Source: Aneurinibacillus tyrosinisolvens (GTDB lineage: Bacteria; Bacillota; Bacilli; Aneurinibacillales; Aneurinibacillaceae). From it: 64,000 bases of DNA. Positions 55,581-64,000 of this stretch are shown here, one piece after another (the first letter of the stretch is position 1; every line of letters begins with the position of its first letter). The translations under genes were made by a program, and so were the position numbers. The notes beneath the pieces were generated by a model. It saw only the letters and a program-made list of their open reading frames with translations. It was not told the DNA's origin and did no database searches. The stretch lies in assembly GCF_001015055.1 (NCBI RefSeq), contig NZ_BBWZ01000001.1, forward strand, positions 1 through 64,000. The letters run 5' to 3'.

Positions 55581-55597
55581 GTTTCATCAAGTGAAAC
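55581..55597. promoter_or_regulatory. Operator copy 1: GTTTCA-N5-TGAAAC (acnA side)
   Basis: A perfect 6-bp inverted repeat with a 5-base spacer, 29 bases before the acnA start codon and downstream of the putative -10 (TATAAT on the minus strand, 55619-55624). Confidence 0.65.
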
Positions 55598-55618
55598 CCT
55601 GTTTCTCTTAACGATACT

Positions 55619-55624
55619 ATTATA
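55619..55624 (-). promoter_or_regulatory. -10 element of acnA
   Basis: TATAAT on the minus strand; the -35 region is weak, as expected for a regulated promoter. Confidence 0.5.
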
Positions 55625-55728
55625 ACGTTTTTTTTCTCCGGCGTACACTCCCATTTTTAACTTTTTTCTTGATTTTTTTAAGACATAAAATTCCTATATA
55701 ATAAGGAGAGTATCATCCATATCCGCGG

Positions 55729-55758
55729 TTTACGGGGCGGTTTATAATAAGGTATAAT
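55729..55758 (+). promoter_or_regulatory. Promoter of the IclR-type gene
   Basis: TTTACG, 18-base spacer, TATAAT (55753-55758). Confidence 0.55.
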
Positions 55759-55776
55759 TTGTCCATATTGCAACAA

Positions 55777-55795
55777 CGTTTCATTTGATGAAACG
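55777..55795. promoter_or_regulatory. Operator copy 2: CGTTTCA-N5-TGAAACG (iclR side)
   Basis: The same palindrome as copy 1, extended to 7-bp arms, just downstream of the -10 of the regulator gene. Two copies in one divergent promoter region suggest control of both genes by one dimeric regulator. Confidence 0.68.
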
Positions 55796-55826
55796 ACACA
55801 TTGAGCCATTCGGGAAGGTGAAGTTG

Positions 55827-56576
55827 GTGGATACGCAGGAAAATAAAATGACGGTGAGAGCGGCGGACCGGGCGCTGGATATTTTGCTCAGCTTTATTGA
55901 TGCAAAAGAGCTTACGCTTACGGAGATTTCACAAAAGGTTGGCCTTAATAAAAGCACGGTATACCGCCTCCTGGCTTCGTTAGAAGGAAGGGGATTTCTC
56001 ACGCGAAATCCGGACACAGAAAAATACCAGCTTGGCTTTCGCATCTGGCAGCTGTCGGCAAACCTTGCACATGAGGATGACCCGGCAACACTTCTGCTTC
56101 CTGAAATGACCCGGCTGCGCGATAAACTGGGCGAAACGATTAGCCTGTATGTTCGCAATGGAAATGAGCGGATTCGTATCCAGGCGGTAGAAAGCAACGA
56201 AACGATCCGCCGCGTCGCTCCGATTGGCGCCCATCTTCCTTTATCAGTTGGAGCCTCCAGCAAAATACTCGTTGCCTACGCTCCGCCTAAGGTGCAGAAG
56301 CAGGTATTGTCCGACCCGAACTGGCCGTCTTCGGTTGATAAAAAGATATACCTCGAACAGCTTGAGGAGATCAGGCAGAATGGCTATGCAACGAGTTCAG
56401 AAGAGCGGGAAGCAGGCGCGGCCGCCGTATCCGTTCCCTTGCTCAACCGCAGAGGAGAGCTTGCTGTGGCCTTATCGATATCAGGGCCATCGAACCGGCT
56501 CACCATTGAAAAAATGAAAGAAAATGTTCCGGTTATTAGAGAAGCAGCCAAGAGAATGGAAATGATGCTGAACTGA
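55827..56576 (+). CDS. IclR-family transcriptional regulator
   Basis: About 249 residues from GTG 55827 (GGGAAGGTG upstream); the frame is open back to 55785. The N-terminal winged helix has RALDILLSFIDAKELTLTEISQ and LNKSTVYRLLASLEGRGFL. The C-terminal ligand-binding domain has IGAHLPLSVGASSKILVAY and NGYATSSEEREAGAAAVSVPL, both IclR hallmarks. It probably binds the GTTTCA-N5-TGAAAC palindromes and so may regulate acnA and itself; the effector is unknown. Confidence 0.9.
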   Translation: MDTQENKMTVRAADRALDILLSFIDAKELTLTEISQKVGLNKSTVYRLLASLEGRGFLTRNPDTEKYQLGFRIWQLSANLAHEDDPATLLLPEMTRLRDKLGETISLYVRNGNERIRIQAVESNETIRRVAPIGAHLPLSVGASSKILVAYAPPKVQKQVLSDPNWPSSVDKKIYLEQLEEIRQNGYATSSEEREAGAAAVSVPLLNRRGELAVALSISGPSNRLTIEKMKENVPVIREAAKRMEMMLN

Positions 56577-56596
56577 CGGAAAGGAGGGAAAGAGAA

Positions 56597-56914
56597 ATGA
56601 CAGATACGTATCCCATTGCGCTTACAGCTCTTCAATTGGAGATTCTGCTCGACACGGTGCGCGGTTTTGTTGATAATAAGAAGCTTGTCCATCTCCCGGC
56701 AGCCGATGGAGGCATCGTCGGGGTACCGCTAACGGAGGAAGCGCTCGAATGGGTGCTTGATACATATCAGGAATTGGGAATCGAAGAAAAAAGCGAAATG
56801 AAGATTCACCTGTCCCCGGCTGACGGTGGGAAGACAGAAGTGACGGTTGCCCATCCGGCAAGTGATAAAAACCTTGTGTATTATGTAGATTTAAATGAAT
56901 TCGACGAACAATAA
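56597..56914 (+). CDS. Hypothetical protein (105 residues)
   Basis: ATG 56597 after AAAGGAGGG. The acidic protein starts with a helix (LTALQLEILLDTVRGFVDN), then beta segments (LSPADGGKTEVTVAHPASDK, NLVYYVDLNEFDEQ). No family recognised. Likely cotranscribed with the regulator 20 bases upstream. Confidence 0.6.
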   Translation: MTDTYPIALTALQLEILLDTVRGFVDNKKLVHLPAADGGIVGVPLTEEALEWVLDTYQELGIEEKSEMKIHLSPADGGKTEVTVAHPASDKNLVYYVDLNEFDEQ

Positions 56915-56935
56915 GGCAAAGAAGGTAGACAGTAT

Positions 56936-57766
56936 ATGTGGCTTTTAGCAGCGCTGACGACGGCCGTTTGTTTCGGTGTGAACAACACGATATTTAAATG
57001 GAGTACAGGCCGTGGAATGTCAAAAGTAAACATCCAGTTTTTCTTTTATCTGACCGCATTTCTTTTAACGCTTATATATGGACTGGCCGTGCACGCTCTT
57101 CAGCCTAACATCGTTTCCATTCTCCTTGGGGCCGCCATCGGTGTGTTGAACGCCAACGGGAACATTCAGATGGCGCGTGCGTTCGAGAAGGGGCCGGCCA
57201 GCTTAACGTCACCTCTGATTGCTGCGAATGCGATTTTTCCTGTGCTGGCGGCGGGCGTGATTTTTCATGAACAGATTCCTTTTCTGCACTGGACGGGCAT
57301 TCTGTGCATGCTTGGTTCTGTCGTTGTGATTCAGTACACACCCGGCGGAGCGGGGACAAGTGAGTATGCTCCGTGGATTGTCCGCATCATACTTGCTGTG
57401 CTATCCTTCGGCATTCTCGGCGTGTTGATGAAGAGCTCTTCGTACTTGCACATCGGTTCGATGGACATGCTTGTGGCCATGTACGGCGGTGGAGGCTTAT
57501 ACCTGGCCGCCGGGCTGAGAAAGCAAAAGCCGGATCGGAACGAGGCAAGGATCGGCGCCTGTGTCGGTATGCTGAGCATCATTGGCTTCAGCTGCTATTT
57601 CTATGCCCTGCAATCCGGGGTGGCAAGCATTGTATTTCCGGTCGTTAGCTTGAACTGTCTGGTCGTTATTCTGGCCGGCTGTTATTTATTTAAGGAAAGG
57701 CTCAAACTGTACCAGCTGTTCGGGATTTGTACAGCACTTCTTGGGCTTGTTCTGACGAAAGTGTGA
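56936..57766 (+). CDS. EamA/DMT-type transporter
   Basis: 276 residues with ten membrane helices in two halves (AALTTAVCFGVNNTIFKW... and ...VASIVFPVVSLNCLVVILAG). It has the short loops and Gly/Pro spacing of drug/metabolite transporters. The start ATG has only a weak ribosome binding site (AAGAAGG). It is third in the iclR operon, so the substrate may be linked to the regulator's effector, perhaps a carboxylate or amino acid. Confidence 0.82.
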   Translation: MWLLAALTTAVCFGVNNTIFKWSTGRGMSKVNIQFFFYLTAFLLTLIYGLAVHALQPNIVSILLGAAIGVLNANGNIQMARAFEKGPASLTSPLIAANAIFPVLAAGVIFHEQIPFLHWTGILCMLGSVVVIQYTPGGAGTSEYAPWIVRIILAVLSFGILGVLMKSSSYLHIGSMDMLVAMYGGGGLYLAAGLRKQKPDRNEARIGACVGMLSIIGFSCYFYALQSGVASIVFPVVSLNCLVVILAGCYLFKERLKLYQLFGICTALLGLVLTKV

Positions 57767-57776
57767 CAAATTTCTC

Positions 57777-57805
57777 TTGACTCTTTTTCTATGTTGAATA
57801 ATAAT
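57777..57805 (+). promoter_or_regulatory. Promoter of the S-box transcript
   Basis: TTGACT, 17-base spacer, AATAAT (57800-57805). Confidence 0.55.
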
Positions 57806-57824
57806 TAAGAAAATAAAAAGTTTA

Positions 57825-57930
57825 CTCTTATCGAGAGCAGGCTGAGGGACTGGCCCGATGACGCCCGGCAACCCCCCAATTGTGGGAAGGTGCTAATTCC
57901 AGCAGGAGTTTTTTCCTGGAAGATAAGGAA
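57825..57930 (+). promoter_or_regulatory. SAM-I (S-box) riboswitch aptamer
   Basis: All S-box blocks are present: CTTATCGAGAGCAGGCTGAG, GGACTGGCCCGATGACGCCC, GGCAACC, GGTGCTAATTCCAGCAG and the closing GATAAG that pairs with CTTATC (P1). It binds S-adenosylmethionine and reduces expression of methionine-synthesis genes. It precedes metH and yitJ. Confidence 0.97.
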
Positions 57931-57956
57931 TGCGCAGAGCGAACGGTAACGATCCG

Positions 57957-57982
57957 GGCCTTCCTTATTAGGAAGGCCTTTT
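57957..57982 (+). terminator. Expression-platform terminator of the S-box
   Basis: GGCCTTCCT / AGGAAGGCC, a 9-bp stem with a 4-base loop, then TTTTC. Located 40 bases before metH. Confidence 0.9.
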
Positions 57983-58021
57983 CTAGTTGCGTAGCGCGGA
58001 ATGCCACCGAGAAAGGAAGAT

Positions 58022-61000
58022 ATGATGAGCGACATAGCGATCCAAACAAAGACAACGATTGAACAGCAGTTAAAGAAGAAAATTCTTATACTCGACGGTG
58101 CGATGGGGACGATGCTGCAGCAGGCCAATTTAACGGCCGAAGATTTTGGCGGTGAGGAATACGAAGGCTGTAATGAGATGCTCACTCTTACCCGTCCTGA
58201 TGTCATTCGCAATATACATGAGATCTATCTTGAAGCAGGCGCCGATCTTATCGAAACGAATACCTTCGGAGGAGCGTCTATCGTTCTTGCCGAGTATGAT
58301 CTGCAGGACCGCTCACGGGAAATCAATATGGTGGCGGCAAAGCTTGCCCGTGAAGCCGCGGACAAATGGTCAACGCCTGAATGGCCCCGTTTTGTAGCCG
58401 GTTCAATTGGACCGACGACCAAAACATTGTCCGTGACAGGCGGGGTTACTTTCGAAGCTGATAGATACCTACTATATACAGGTGCTCGCTCTCATTGAAG
58501 GCGGCTCGGATGTTCTCCTGCTTGAGACGGCACAGGATACGCTGAATGTGAAAGCGGGCGGGATTGCCATTCAGAAGGCGTTTGAAACGCTGGGTTACAG
58601 GATACCTGTCATGATTTCCGGAACGATTGAACCGATGGGAACGACGCTTGCCGGCCAGAACATTGAAGCTTTCTACATTTCACTCGAGCATTTGCAGCCA
58701 ATATCGGTTGGTCTCAACTGTGCGACCGGCCCTGAGTTTATGCGCGATCACATCCGCACGCTGTCCGGCATGGCATCATGCGCCGTAAGCTGTTACCCGA
58801 ACGCGGGGCTGCCCGATGAGGATGGGCATTATCATGAGTCCCCGCAGGCACTGGCAGCCAAGTTGGCGGCTTCGCCGAAAAAGGATGGATTAACGTAGCC
58901 GGCGGCTGCTGCGGAACAACGCCGGAGCATATCCGCGCGCTCGCCGAGGCACTGAAGGACTACGAGCCGCGCACTCCGGCAGGATTGCAAACACATGTGG
59001 TGTCAGGAATCGAACCTGTTTACCTGGAGCAGGATAACCGCCCTCTCTTTGTAGGGGAGCGGACCAATGTCATCGGCTCGAAGAAATTCCGCGATTTAAT
59101 TAAAGGCGAATTATATGAAGAAGCTTCGGAAGTTGCGCGCGCCCAGGTGAAGAAGGGCGCCCACGTTATCGATATTTGCCTTGCGGATCCGGATCGGGAT
59201 GAAGAAAAAGACATGGAAGCGTTCCTCCAGTTTGTGACCAAAAAGGTGAAGGTTCCGCTCATGATCGACTCTACGGATCCGAAGGTCATCGCGCTTTCGC
59301 TTAAATACTCGCAAGGAAAAGCGATTATCAATTCGATCAACCTTGAAGACGGGGAACAGCGTTTTGAAGAGGTCGCTCCCCTGCTGAAGAAATTCGGCGG
59401 AGCGGTTGTTGTCGGTACGATTGATGAGGATGGCATGGCGGTTACCCGGGAGCGAAAGCTCGAAGTGGCACGGCGCTCGCACGATCTGCTCGTGAACAAA
59501 TATGGATTAAACCCAAGGGACATTATTTTCGATCCGCTCGTTTTCCCGGTCGGAACGGGGGATGAAGCGTATATCGGCTCGGCGAAAGAAACGGTAGAAG
59601 GCATTCGCCTGATTAAAGAAGCACTTCCTGAATGCCAGGCCATTCTTGGCGTAAGCAACGTTTCGTTCGGGCTGCCGCCTGCAGGGCGTGAAGTGTTGAA
59701 TGCCGTCTATTTGTACCACTGTACGAAGGCCGGGCTCGATTACGCTATCGTCAATACGGAAAAGCTGCAAAGATTTGCCTCCATTCCGGATGAAGAGAAG
59801 AAACAGGCGGAAGAGCTGCTTTTTAATACAAATGATGAGACACTCGCCCGCTTTACTGCTTTCTATCGCGAGAAGAAAGTAGAGAAAACGGAGGAGGTAT
59901 CCACCCTTACGCTGGAAGAGCGCCTGGCTTATTACGTTGTAGAAGGGACAAAGGAAGGGCTTCTTCCCGATTTACAGGAGGCGCTTGGAAAATACGTACC
60001 GCTTGATATCATTAACGGCCCGTTAATGAAGGGGATGGAAGAGGTAGGCCGTCTGTTTAACGACAATCAGCTTATTGTGGCGGAAGTACTGCAGAGTGCG
60101 GAAGTCATGAAGGCCGCCGTTGCTTTCCTTGAACCGCACATGGAGAAAAACGAGTCAGCGACAAAAGGTAAAGTAATGCTGGCGACGGTAAAAGGCGATG
60201 TCCATGATATCGGGAAGAACTTAGTAGAAATCATCCTTGGAAATAACGGTTATGACATTGTAAACCTTGGAATTAAAGTAACGCCTGAACAGCTCATTGC
60301 GGCATACCGCAAGGAGAAGCCTGACATGATTGGGTTGTCGGGGCTGCTCGTGAAATCAGCGTTGCAAATGGTCACGACGGCCCAGGATTTAAAAGCGGCA
60401 GGAATTGACGCTCCTGTGATGGTCGGCGGTGCTGCACTTACCCGCAAATTTACGGATACACGAATTACACCGGAATACGACGGACTCGTTCTGTATGCCA
60501 AGGACGCGATGTATGGCCTTGAACTAGCCAATAAATTAGCGAACCCGGCCGAGCGTGAAGCGCTTGCCCAGGAGCTGCAGGCTGCCCGCCAGGAGCGGCT
60601 GGATGAAGCGGCTGCGGCAAGTGTGGTGGAAGCTGTGGAGGAAAAAGCCATACCGAAACGTTCTTCCATTAGTACGGAAGGGCCTGTGTACCTGCCGCCG
60701 GATTTCGAACAGCATATTTTACGGGACTACCCGCTTTCCTATCTTCAGCCGTATTTGAATTTGCGCATGCTGCTCGGAAAACATCTCGGTATTCGTGGCA
60801 ATGTCGATAAGCTCATCGCCGAGGGAGACGAGAAAACGCTTGAATTGAAGGCGGTCATTGATCAACTGCTCGCAGAAGCGAAGGAGAACGGTCTGCTGAA
60901 AGCGCAGGGAATGTACCGTTTCTTCCCTGCCCAATCGAGAGGCAATGATATTTACATTTATGATCCGGCCGATCATACAAAGGTAATCAAAACATTTACC

Positions 61001-61483
61001 TTCCCGAGACAAAAAAAGGAACCGTTCTTATGCCTGGCTGACTTCGTCCGGCCTGTGGAAAGCGGTGTAATGGACTGCGTGGGATTCCTTGTCGTTACCG
61101 CTGGGGAAGGCGTGCGGGAAAAAGCGGAGGAATGGAAGAACAAGGGGGATTACCTTCGTTCCCATGCTCTCCAGGCGCTCGCCCTTGAACTTGCGGAGTC
61201 TTTTGCCGAAAGACTGCACCATATTATGCGTGATGCATGGGGATTCCCGGATCCGGCTGAGATGACGATGCTGGAGCGTTTCGGTGCAAGGTACCAGGGC
61301 ATTCGCGTTTCATTCGGATACCCTGCTTGCCCTGATTTAGAAGATCAGAAGCCGTTGTTTGACCTTATGAAACCGGAACAGATTGATGTTCAACTGACGG
61401 AAGGCTGTATGATGGAGCCGGAAGCATCCGTGTCAGCCATGGTCTTCTCCCATCCGGAGGCCCGTTACTTTAACGCTGATTAA
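58022..61483 (+). pseudogene. metH: Cobalamin-dependent methionine synthase with two frame breaks
   Basis: The gene is full length (about 1155 codons when joined). It starts at ATG 58022 after GAAAGGAAG. Domains: homocysteine methyltransferase about 15-330, with zinc cysteines in NCATGPEF and GGCCGTTPEH; pterin-binding about 345-620 (ERTNVIGSKKF); B12-binding about 650-890 (GDVHDIGKNLVEI, His lower ligand); SAM-dependent activation domain to the end (ERFGARYQGIRVSFGYPACP). Two breaks occur: a 2-base loss near 58456 (GAAG-CTGATA where GAAGAGCTGATA is expected) and a 1-base loss near 58872 (GCTTCGCC for GCTTTCGCC). Between them the correct frame is +2. Everything else is intact, so sequencing error or very recent inactivation are both possible. 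Confidence 0.9.
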
Positions 61484-61511
61484 TCAGTCAGGACAGAAGG
61501 GAGAGGCGGAA

Positions 61512-63368
61512 ATGAAAAAGGAAAATTTAAAAACACATCTAGAGAAAAATATCCTGATTGGTGATGGTGCAATGGCCACCTGGCTGTATCGGCTCGGGGT
61601 GCCGATTGGCGTCAGTTATGAAGAATTGAATTTATCCAACGCCGAACTTATTGGTACAGTGCACCAGGCTTATTATGAGGCAGGCGCCCGATTTATCCAG
61701 ACAAACACATATGGCGCCCATCGGGATGCGCTTGCCAAGCACGGCTTGCAGGATAAAGTGTCCCGGATAAACAGGGCAGCCGCCCAGATTGCACGCAGCT
61801 CGGTCGGAGAAGATGCTTATGTTGCGGGAGGCATCGGCTCTATCAACGCGGGCAGGGTGCGGGACATTCACATGAAGGGATATGGAGAGCAATTCGAAGA
61901 ACAGGCGTCCGCCCTTCTGTTTGCTGACGTGGATGCCATTCTACTGGAAACGTTCCTTGACCTGGATGAGCTGCTGCTTGCTCTTGATGTCATCCGTCCG
62001 CTCACTGACATTCCGATTGTGGCACAAATGGCGACAATGGAGGTCGGAACAACAAGGGACGGATATACGCTCAGCCAGGCGTTCCGAGAGCTAAAGAAGG
62101 CAGGAGCAGACGTTGTTGGACTCAACTGCCGGCTTGGTCCGGCAGAGATTCTCCGTTCGATTGAACGGGTTGTTGTTCCGGATGACACGCCGCTGTCTGT
62201 TTTCCCGAATGCGGGACGGCTGGGGCTGGCGGATGGGGAGTATTCCTACGCATCCATTCCGCAGTATTTTGGAGACAGCGCCCTCCGCTTCCGGGCACAG
62301 GGCGCGCGTCTTATTGGGGGGTGCTGTGGCACGACCCCCGAGCACATCCGCATGATGGCGCAGGTGCTGGCGGAAAGAGAACCGCTTCCACGAATCAATC
62401 CGGAAATCGAAGAAGAGGAAGGAATCCATACGGAAATCCGGGTTTCTTCGCCTGACAAGAAGAGTAAGCAGGGGATTTTGCAGACGGTAACGGAACGGCA
62501 TACGGTTATTGTTGAGTTTGACCCGCCAAGAGAGCTGGATACGGAAAAATTCCTCCAGGGGACAGCGAGCCTGCAGGATGCGGGAGCAGACGCGATTACA
62601 CTGGCTGATAACTCGCTCGCGACAACAAGAATGAGCAATATGGCGCTCGGCTCGATTATGAAAAACAGGCTGGGGGCCGAACCGCTGCTTCACATCGCCT
62701 GCCGGGATCGAAATCTAATTGGCCAGCAGTCCCATTTGATGGGGCTGCATGCACTGGGTATTCACCAGGTGCTTGTCGTAACGGGAGACCCTGCAAGGTT
62801 TGGCGATTTGCCGGGTTCGAGTTCGGTATTTGACGTATCCTCCTTTGATTTAATCCGCATGATAAAGCAGTTGAATGAGGGATTTACGTTTTCCGGAAAG
62901 CTGCTGAAGCAGCAGGCTAATTTCGTGGTCGGAGCGGCATTTAACCCGCACGTCCGGCAGTTTGATGCCGCTGTCCGCAGGCTGGAGAAGAAGGTGGAAG
63001 CCGGTGCCGATTTTATTATGACGCAGCCGGTGTATGACCAGAAAACGATTGAAATGATTCATGAGGGAACGAAGCACCTCGATATTCCGATTTTCATCGG
63101 CATCATGCCGCTGAGCAGTGCACGGAATGCTGAGTTTCTGCATAATGAGGTTCCAGGCATTAAAATATCGGATGAGGCCCGCGAGAGGATGAGCCGCTTC
63201 CAGGCGGGAGCGGAGGCGCGGCAGGAAGGTGTGGCGATTGCCCGTGAGCTGGTGGATGTGGCGATGGAGTATTTTAAAGGAATTTATTTGATTACGCCGT
63301 TTTCGTTTTATGAGATGACAGCGGATTTGACGAGGTACGTGCACGAGAAAAGCCGCGTACTGCTGTAA
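61512..63368 (+). CDS. yitJ: Bifunctional homocysteine S-methyltransferase / 5,10-methylene-THF reductase
   Basis: 618 residues after GGAGAGG. The N-terminal half (1-290) is a homocysteine methyltransferase with GDGAMATWLYRLG, GLNCRLGPAE and GGCCGTTPEH (zinc ligands). The C-terminal half (about 320-618) is a MetF-type reductase, with VEFDPPRELD, LVVTGDPARFGDLPG and FIMTQPVYD. This fusion is typical of Bacillales YitJ. It makes methyl-THF and methylates homocysteine. Cotranscribed with metH 28 bases upstream and under the S-box. Confidence 0.96.
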   Translation: MKKENLKTHLEKNILIGDGAMATWLYRLGVPIGVSYEELNLSNAELIGTVHQAYYEAGARFIQTNTYGAHRDALAKHGLQDKVSRINRAAAQIARSSVGEDAYVAGGIGSINAGRVRDIHMKGYGEQFEEQASALLFADVDAILLETFLDLDELLLALDVIRPLTDIPIVAQMATMEVGTTRDGYTLSQAFRELKKAGADVVGLNCRLGPAEILRSIERVVVPDDTPLSVFPNAGRLGLADGEYSYASIPQYFGDSALRFRAQGARLIGGCCGTTPEHIRMMAQVLAEREPLPRINPEIEEEEGIHTEIRVSSPDKKSKQGILQTVTERHTVIVEFDPPRELDTEKFLQGTASLQDAGADAITLADNSLATTRMSNMALGSIMKNRLGAEPLLHIACRDRNLIGQQSHLMGLHALGIHQVLVVTGDPARFGDLPGSSSVFDVSSFDLIRMIKQLNEGFTFSGKLLKQQANFVVGAAFNPHVRQFDAAVRRLEKKVEAGADFIMTQPVYDQKTIEMIHEGTKHLDIPIFIGIMPLSSARNAEFLHNEVPGIKISDEARERMSRFQAGAEARQEGVAIARELVDVAMEYFKGIYLITPFSFYEMTADLTRYVHEKSRVLL

Positions 63369-63379
63369 GAAGGGATAAG

Positions 63380-63438
63380 GGAGTATGAAAGCGTGGAACG
63401 GGGAGAACCTGTTCACACTTTTATACTCCTGTTTTTTT
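63380..63438 (+). terminator. Long-stem terminator of the metH-yitJ operon
   Basis: GGAGTATGAAAGCGTG pairs with CACACTTTTATACTCC (one G-U and one mismatch), then TGTTTTTTT. Confidence 0.82.
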
Positions 63439-63529
63439 AAAAGCTTTTTTAGCGTACGCACATCCTCTCTCCTTCATATACATATAGGAAATGAATGCCC
63501 ATGAAGTACAGGCAGGAAGGGGACAGGGA

Positions 63530-64000
63530 ATGTCTAATCGCCTAAAGGCAATTAACCATATTGTCGTGTTAATGCTGGAAAACCGCTCTTTTGATAATGT
63601 GGCAGGCTGGCTATATGACCCGCAAAACAAGCCGCCATTTCATACAGTGCCTCGCAACCAGCCATTTGAAGGGGTTTCCGGCAAAAATCTATCCAACCCG
63701 ATTCCCCAGGGGGTTGAAGGAGCGGAGCGAAAAACCGTACCGGTCGGCAAGGCTTCTGAATTCGTAAGCCCTGATGCGGATCCGGGAGAGGAATATTCAC
63801 ACGTTATGACCCAGCTGTATGGGATAGATTCGCCACATTCCAATAGCCTGTCCCCCTTTTTAAATCATCCGATGAAGTCTCTTCCGGAGAAGGCGCCGAT
63901 GGATGGTTTTGTGAAAGATTACATCCAGGTATTAAGAGAGGAAAACAGGGATGTCCAGTACAGAGATTATAAACAAATTATGGATGGGTTCACGCCCGAC
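63530..64000 (+). CDS. Phospholipase C-type phosphoesterase (partial, runs off right edge)
   Basis: 157 codons are visible from ATG 63530, preceded by AAGGGG; no stop before the window end. The start, INHIVVLMLENRSFDNVAGW, is the signature of the PF04185 phosphoesterase family (bacterial phospholipase C and acid phosphatases), in which the Glu-Asn are active-site metal ligands. SHVMTQLYG follows near residue 90. No signal peptide is seen. It could hydrolyse phospholipids or phosphomonoesters. The C-terminal two thirds are missing. Confidence 0.85.
   Translation, partial: MSNRLKAINHIVVLMLENRSFDNVAGWLYDPQNKPPFHTVPRNQPFEGVSGKNLSNPIPQGVEGAERKTVPVGKASEFVSPDADPGEEYSHVMTQLYGIDSPHSNSLSPFLNHPMKSLPEKAPMDGFVKDYIQVLREENRDVQYRDYKQIMDGFTPD

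Noticed and set aside
58440-58500. Programmed ribosomal frameshift in metH
   Set aside because: No slippery heptamer or downstream stimulatory structure is seen, and two separate shifts of different size would be needed.
58482-58898. Middle metH frame as an independent gene
   Set aside because: It continues the homocysteine methyltransferase domain exactly, has no ribosome binding site, and lacks the domain's N- and C-terminal parts.

Overview
The window looks like chromosome from an endospore-forming, S-layer-bearing Firmicute of the Bacillales. An Aneurinibacillus or Brevibacillus-like member of the Paenibacillaceae is my best guess, from gene content only. The evidence is spore-coat genes (cotH, cotB, a CotF-like pair), SLH-domain surface proteins, an M-box and an S-box riboswitch, a DapH/DapL acetyl-lysine pathway, strong AGGAGG-type ribosome binding sites and T-tailed terminators. 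I saw no rRNA, tRNA, CRISPR array, IS element or prophage.

Layout. 0-2.4 kb: a truncated Arg/Ser/Thr/Gly-repeat gene (CotG-like) divergent from the coat kinase gene cotH, then a polysaccharide deacetylase. 2.4-12.6 kb: one-directional genes joining UDP-glucuronate supply (ugd, an epimerase), lipid-linked sugar enzymes (GT2, a GT-C glycosyltransferase, a flippase-like protein, an alkaline-phosphatase-fold membrane enzyme) and an iron module (lipoprotein, membrane-anchored helical protein, FTR1 permease). Two sigma-A promoters with Fur-type boxes drive it. 12.6-15.3 kb: azoreductase, CotF-like coat genes and a remarkable 381-residue repeat protein resembling gamma-type SASP. 15.4-18.3 kb: short unknown genes and decayed remnants, including a gutted tctA. 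18.3-25.6 kb: LrgAB-like pair, EamA transporter, Mn-pyrophosphatase, TrmB regulator with a 4Fe-4S membrane protein, and an ECF sigma/DUF4179 anti-sigma pair. 25.7-32.4 kb: M-box riboswitch with corA, CotB and a CotB-like gene, a damaged small membrane-protein operon, an APC permease and an ASCH protein.

32.4-47.1 kb is a phosphate-scavenging surface locus: a secreted metallophosphoesterase, a giant phosphodiester glycosidase/metallophosphatase, PhoX, an SLH protein and an SLH-anchored YfkN-type nucleotidase. PhoP-box-like direct repeats (hexamers 11 bases apart) precede three of the transcription units. Three of the enzymes share one uncharacterised ~98-residue module, N-terminal in one and C-terminal in two. 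47.1-57.8 kb: DapL/DapH, malic enzyme, quinone oxidoreductase, aconitase and a divergent IclR regulator sharing a duplicated operator GTTTCA-N5-TGAAAC, and a DMT transporter. 57.8-63.4 kb: an S-box riboswitch over metH and yitJ. metH carries two reading-frame breaks (-2 and -1). The window ends inside a phospholipase C-type phosphoesterase gene.

The strongest leads are the shared surface module in the Pho-like locus, the Fur-type iron/acidic-glycan cluster, the CotH kinase with two plausible Ser/Thr/Arg-rich substrates (CotG-like and CotB), and the expanded SASP-like repeat protein. All functions are read from sequence features without database searches.
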